Shown piece after piece: positions 60,863-64,000 of a stretch of DNA of 64,000 nucleotides; positions within the stretch are counted from its first letter, which is position 1; the number at the start of each line of letters is the position of its first letter. The DNA lies in assembly GCA_017936685.1 (NCBI GenBank), contig JAGBFA010000009.1, forward strand, positions 124,001-188,000, read 5' to 3'. Made by a program: the position numbers and the translations under genes. Under the pieces are notes generated by a model. It was not told the origin of the DNA and ran no database searches. It was given only the letters and a program-made list of their open reading frames with translations. This stretch comes from Alistipes sp. (GTDB lineage: Bacteria; Bacteroidota; Bacteroidia; Bacteroidales; Rikenellaceae).

Positions 60863-63800
60863 ATGAAGAAACGTATTCTCGGACTGGACTTGGGTTCTGC
60901 CAGCATCGGGTGGGCTGTAATAGAGGAGCAAAGCGAAGAGGTCGTTGATGAGAACGAATCCCTAAGCAACCCCCAACCATCGGATAAGATACTCGGAATG
61001 GGCAGTCGCATAATTCCTTTGAATCCAGATGAAAGCACACAATTCTCCAAAGGTCAGGCGTTGACGAAGAACGCCGACCGCACGAAAGCTCGTGCGCTGC
61101 GCAAAGGTTATGACCGCTATCAATTGCGTCGGGCATTATTGCTGAAAGAGTTGAGTCGGCTTGGTATGTATGACGGACATACGTTGAGACTCTCCAAACT
61201 CGACTTGTGGGGATTACGGGCCAGGGCTGTCGATGGGCAGGTTTCGCTGCCGGAGCTTGGACGGGTGTTGTGCCATCTGAACCAGAAACGCGGATACCGT
61301 TCCGTTAAATCGGATTTTGCGGATAAGGCCCAGACCGATTATGTCCGTAAGATCATGGAGAATTATGAAGCGTTGCAAACGCAAAGCATAACCATCGGCC
61401 GATATTTTTATGACAAGTTGGCCTCTGATCCGGCATATCGTTGCAAAGAGCAAGTCTTTCCGCGCGTGGCATACGAAGAGGAGTTCGATAAAATCATATC
61501 GTGCCAGCGTCAATTCTATCCTCAGATTTTAACTGCTGACGAGATAAATCGTTTGCGCAATCACATCATATTCTATCAGCGGCCTCTCAAATCGTGCAAA
61601 CATTTGGTCGCGCGATGTGAACTCGAACGGTACGATGAGGAGAAAAACGGTCGTATATATAATCGTGGTCCACGAGTGGCTCCGCGTAGTTCGCCGTTGT
61701 TTCAGGTATGCAAGATATGGGAGAGCATCAACAATCTGAATATTCAGAACAAGACGAATGTGACTTTGCCGGTATCGATAGAGCAGAAACGTGCGATATT
61801 TGACTTTATGAATACGCATGACAAGTTGAAGACTGCCGATCTGAAATCCATTCTCGGCATTAAATCCAAAGAGTGGCTGTTTGGTAAAGCCGTAGGTACG
61901 GGCTTGCAGGGCAATATTACTTATTGCAATATTGCCAAAGCCCTCGGCGGAGAACATAGGGAGTTGCTTGCGTTCGAACTGAAAACTGCCGACGGCAATG
62001 TGGTAGATACCGAGACGGGAGAGTTGAGCAGGATAATAGACGATTCGTTCGAGCGCGAGCCTTTGTACCGATTGTGGCATGCGTTGTATTCGATAGATAT
62101 AGACAGCCTTCGTTCTACGCTTGTAAAGCAGTTCGGAATATCGGACGAGGATACGCTTGATAAGTTGTGCAAACTCGATTTCGTCAAGAGTGGATACGGT
62201 AATAAGTCGGCTCGCGCCATACGCAAGATATTGCCGTATCTGCAAGAGGGTAAGTCGTACTACGAGGCGAAGATGGCTGCCGGATACGACGACACCCCGC
62301 TTACTAAAGAGGAGAATGAAGAACGTCCGCTTGCCGACGATTTACGGCAAATATCCAAGGGTGAGTTGCGACAGCCTGTCGTAGAGAAGATTCTCAATCA
62401 GATGGTCAATGTCGTCAACTCGCTTATGTCGGAGTACGGCCGTTTCGATGAGATTCGCGTGGAACTTTCGCGCGATCTGAAACAGACTCGCGAAGAACGC
62501 GAATCGGCATACAAAGCCATGAACAAGGCTCAGAATAAAAACAAGGAGGTTGCAGACATAATAAATAAAGAGTATGACGGCATTACTGTTACACGTTCGC
62601 GCATATTGAAATACAAGTTGTGGGAAGAATCCAAGCACTGTTGCATATATTGCGGACAGCCTGTCAACGTGAAAGAGTTCTTACGCGGTTTCAATGTCGA
62701 GATTGAACACATCATTCCCCGAACGATGCGGTTCGACGATAGCTTTTCTAACAACGCTTGTGCATGTCGCAAGTGTAATAAAGAGAAGAATAACCGTACG
62801 GCATACGACTATATGCAAAGCCGTGGCGAGAGCGAGTTCAATGCTTATGTCGAACGTGTGAATGCGATGGAGATATCGAAAACCAAACGTCGGAATCTGC
62901 TGACTCCTGCCAGTGAACTAACTGATGATTTCATTGATCGTCAGTTGCGCGAAAGTCAATATATTGCAAAGAAAGCCAAAGAGATGTTGCAGTCGGTATG
63001 CCGTAACGTATATTCGACCAGCGGTAGTATAACCGATCTTATACGCCGTGTTTGGGGGTGGGACAACATACTTCACGATCTCAACGTTGAAAGCTATCGC
63101 AATGCAGGACTGACGGAGGTAGTCGAACGTGAAATAGACGGTCAAAAAAGTATGCAGGAGCGTATATCGGGCTGGAGTAAGCGTATGGATCATCGCCATC
63201 ATGCCATCGATGCCTTGACTATTGCCGCGACTAAGCAGGGATATATCCAACGTATAAGTCATCTCAATACTTTACGCGATGTCGCATTTAGGTCGTGGAA
63301 AGACCAGGGTGAGCAGCAGATCGAAAAACTCCGGCAGTTGGAGCATTATATCAAGATCCAACCCCATTTCTCTACGGCAGAGGTTACGAAAGCCGTAGAC
63401 GAGATCGCCGTATCGTTCAAGGCCGGCAAGCGTGTTGCTTGCCCGGGAAGGAATATCTACCGCACGGGTCATGGCAAATATACCCAGAAAGGTATTATCG
63501 TGCCGAGAGGTGCACTTTGTGAAGAGAGTGTCTACGGACGGATATGCGATAGCCAAACGGGAAAAGATGAGATAGTTGTTAAATACAAATTGTCCAATAT
63601 TAAGGCCAAAGATGTCGATTCCGTTGTCGATATCGCTATTCGGGAGATTTTGCGCAAACGGTTGGAACAATATGGCAATGATCCTAAAAAGGCATTTGCC
63701 GAACCGGTGCTCGATCATCAGGGGCGAGTTATCAAATCTGTAAGATGCCGCACGGGATTGTCTGCTGTGGTTCCGTTGCGATACGATGCAGAGGGCAACC

Positions 63801-64000
63801 CGATAGCTTTCGTCAAACCGGGCAACAACCACCATGTGGCTATCTATGAAGATGAAAACGGAGTATTGCAGGAGCATATCTCTACATTCTGGCATGCAGT
63901 TGAACGTAAAAAGTACGGCTTGCCTGTGATTATTACTCGTCCGCATGAGGTTTGGGAGCATATCACCGACGATATGCCGCAATCGTTCATCGATATGCTG
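60863..64000 (+). CDS. cas9: Cas9 endonuclease, type II-C (3' end cut by the window)
   Basis: 1046 residues are visible without a stop, so about 70 percent of a typical long Bacteroidetes Cas9 (about 1400 residues). RuvC-I is ILGLDLGSASIGWAVI with catalytic Asp9. The Arg-rich bridge helix lies at about 70-90 (ADRTKARALRKGYDRYQLRR). RuvC-II is RFDEIRVELSRDLK with Glu534. The HNH domain has VEIEHIIPRTM with His616 and two CxxC pairs (C594/C597 and C635/C638) that could hold zinc. RuvC-III is RMDHRHHAIDALT with His780 and Asp783. All catalytic residues needed for cutting both strands are present up to the edge. The PAM-interacting part is mostly outside. Base use is more AT-rich than in the genes to the left, which fits transfer. 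Confidence 0.96.
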   Translation, partial: MKKRILGLDLGSASIGWAVIEEQSEEVVDENESLSNPQPSDKILGMGSRIIPLNPDESTQFSKGQALTKNADRTKARALRKGYDRYQLRRALLLKELSRLGMYDGHTLRLSKLDLWGLRARAVDGQVSLPELGRVLCHLNQKRGYRSVKSDFADKAQTDYVRKIMENYEALQTQSITIGRYFYDKLASDPAYRCKEQVFPRVAYEEEFDKIISCQRQFYPQILTADEINRLRNHIIFYQRPLKSCKHLVARCELERYDEEKNGRIYNRGPRVAPRSSPLFQVCKIWESINNLNIQNKTNVTLPVSIEQKRAIFDFMNTHDKLKTADLKSILGIKSKEWLFGKAVGTGLQGNITYCNIAKALGGEHRELLAFELKTADGNVVDTETGELSRIIDDSFEREPLYRLWHALYSIDIDSLRSTLVKQFGISDEDTLDKLCKLDFVKSGYGNKSARAIRKILPYLQEGKSYYEAKMAAGYDDTPLTKEENEERPLADDLRQISKGELRQPVVEKILNQMVNVVNSLMSEYGRFDEIRVELSRDLKQTREERESAYKAMNKAQNKNKEVADIINKEYDGITVTRSRILKYKLWEESKHCCIYCGQPVNVKEFLRGFNVEIEHIIPRTMRFDDSFSNNACACRKCNKEKNNRTAYDYMQSRGESEFNAYVERVNAMEISKTKRRNLLTPASELTDDFIDRQLRESQYIAKKAKEMLQSVCRNVYSTSGSITDLIRRVWGWDNILHDLNVESYRNAGLTEVVEREIDGQKSMQERISGWSKRMDHRHHAIDALTIAATKQGYIQRISHLNTLRDVAFRSWKDQGEQQIEKLRQLEHYIKIQPHFSTAEVTKAVDEIAVSFKAGKRVACPGRNIYRTGHGKYTQKGIIVPRGALCEESVYGRICDSQTGKDEIVVKYKLSNIKAKDVDSVVDIAIREILRKRLEQYGNDPKKAFAEPVLDHQGRVIKSVRCRTGLSAVVPLRYDAEGNPIAFVKPGNNHHVAIYEDENGVLQEHISTFWHAVERKKYGLPVIITRPHEVWEHITDDMPQSFIDML

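Overview
The window looks like chromosomal DNA of a high-GC gut Bacteroidales, most like the Rikenellaceae/Alistipes group. The evidence is promoters of the Bacteroidetes type (TTTG, 19-20 bases, TAnnTTTG), weak Shine-Dalgarno sites, SusC-like TonB receptors with carboxypeptidase-like plug extensions, GldH and RicT/PSP1 proteins, many secreted lipoproteins, and a type II-C Cas9 with a Bacteroidales-style tracrRNA. The genus is inferred from general features, not from a marker gene search.

Layout. 0-8 kb: end of an AraC-type regulator, a secreted GH27 alpha-galactosidase, a Fic protein behind a palindromic operator, a FadL/OmpP1-like barrel, a low-complexity lipoprotein and an SDR enzyme. 8-16 kb: an MBL-fold hydrolase, then a TetR-TolC-AcrA-AcrB efflux operon ending in a small PII-like gene. 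16-28 kb: prfC, a GT2 glycosyltransferase, an ECF sigma factor, rsmG, catalase, a small barrel, a lipoprotein, then ricT-like, gldH and trmB, and two small membrane proteins. 29-38 kb: a GNAT-like protein, gcvT, gdhA, tRNA-Pro(GGG), a BtuFCD/FecBCD-type ABC importer, tRNA-Glu(TTC) and rpsT. 38-44 kb: an operon-like run on the minus strand (recQ, 3'-5' exonuclease, rlmI-like, four small lipoprotein genes). 44-48 kb: a PqqD-like gene and a metal-related set (His-rich protein, TonB receptor, HMA protein). 48-52 kb: a secreted TPR-CHAT protease-like protein with a small secreted partner, preceded by a candidate 6S RNA. 53-61 kb: metK behind a SAM-II-like aptamer, a lipoprotein, a clostripain-type C11 protease, and two large Fn3-like lipoproteins. 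60.7-64 kb: tracrRNA and the first 1046 residues of a type II-C Cas9, cut by the window end.

The main non-coding signal is a set of dispersed palindromic elements. Nine copies of a roughly 120-bp three-hairpin element have inner arms that differ between copies yet remain paired. A second, shorter hairpin family built on TGTCATTCTGAGGAG fills most of the long intergenic regions. The CRISPR-Cas start at the right edge (cas9 plus an oppositely directed tracrRNA with its own promoter and terminator) is the clearest defence system. The cas1, cas2 and repeat array, if present, lie outside the window.
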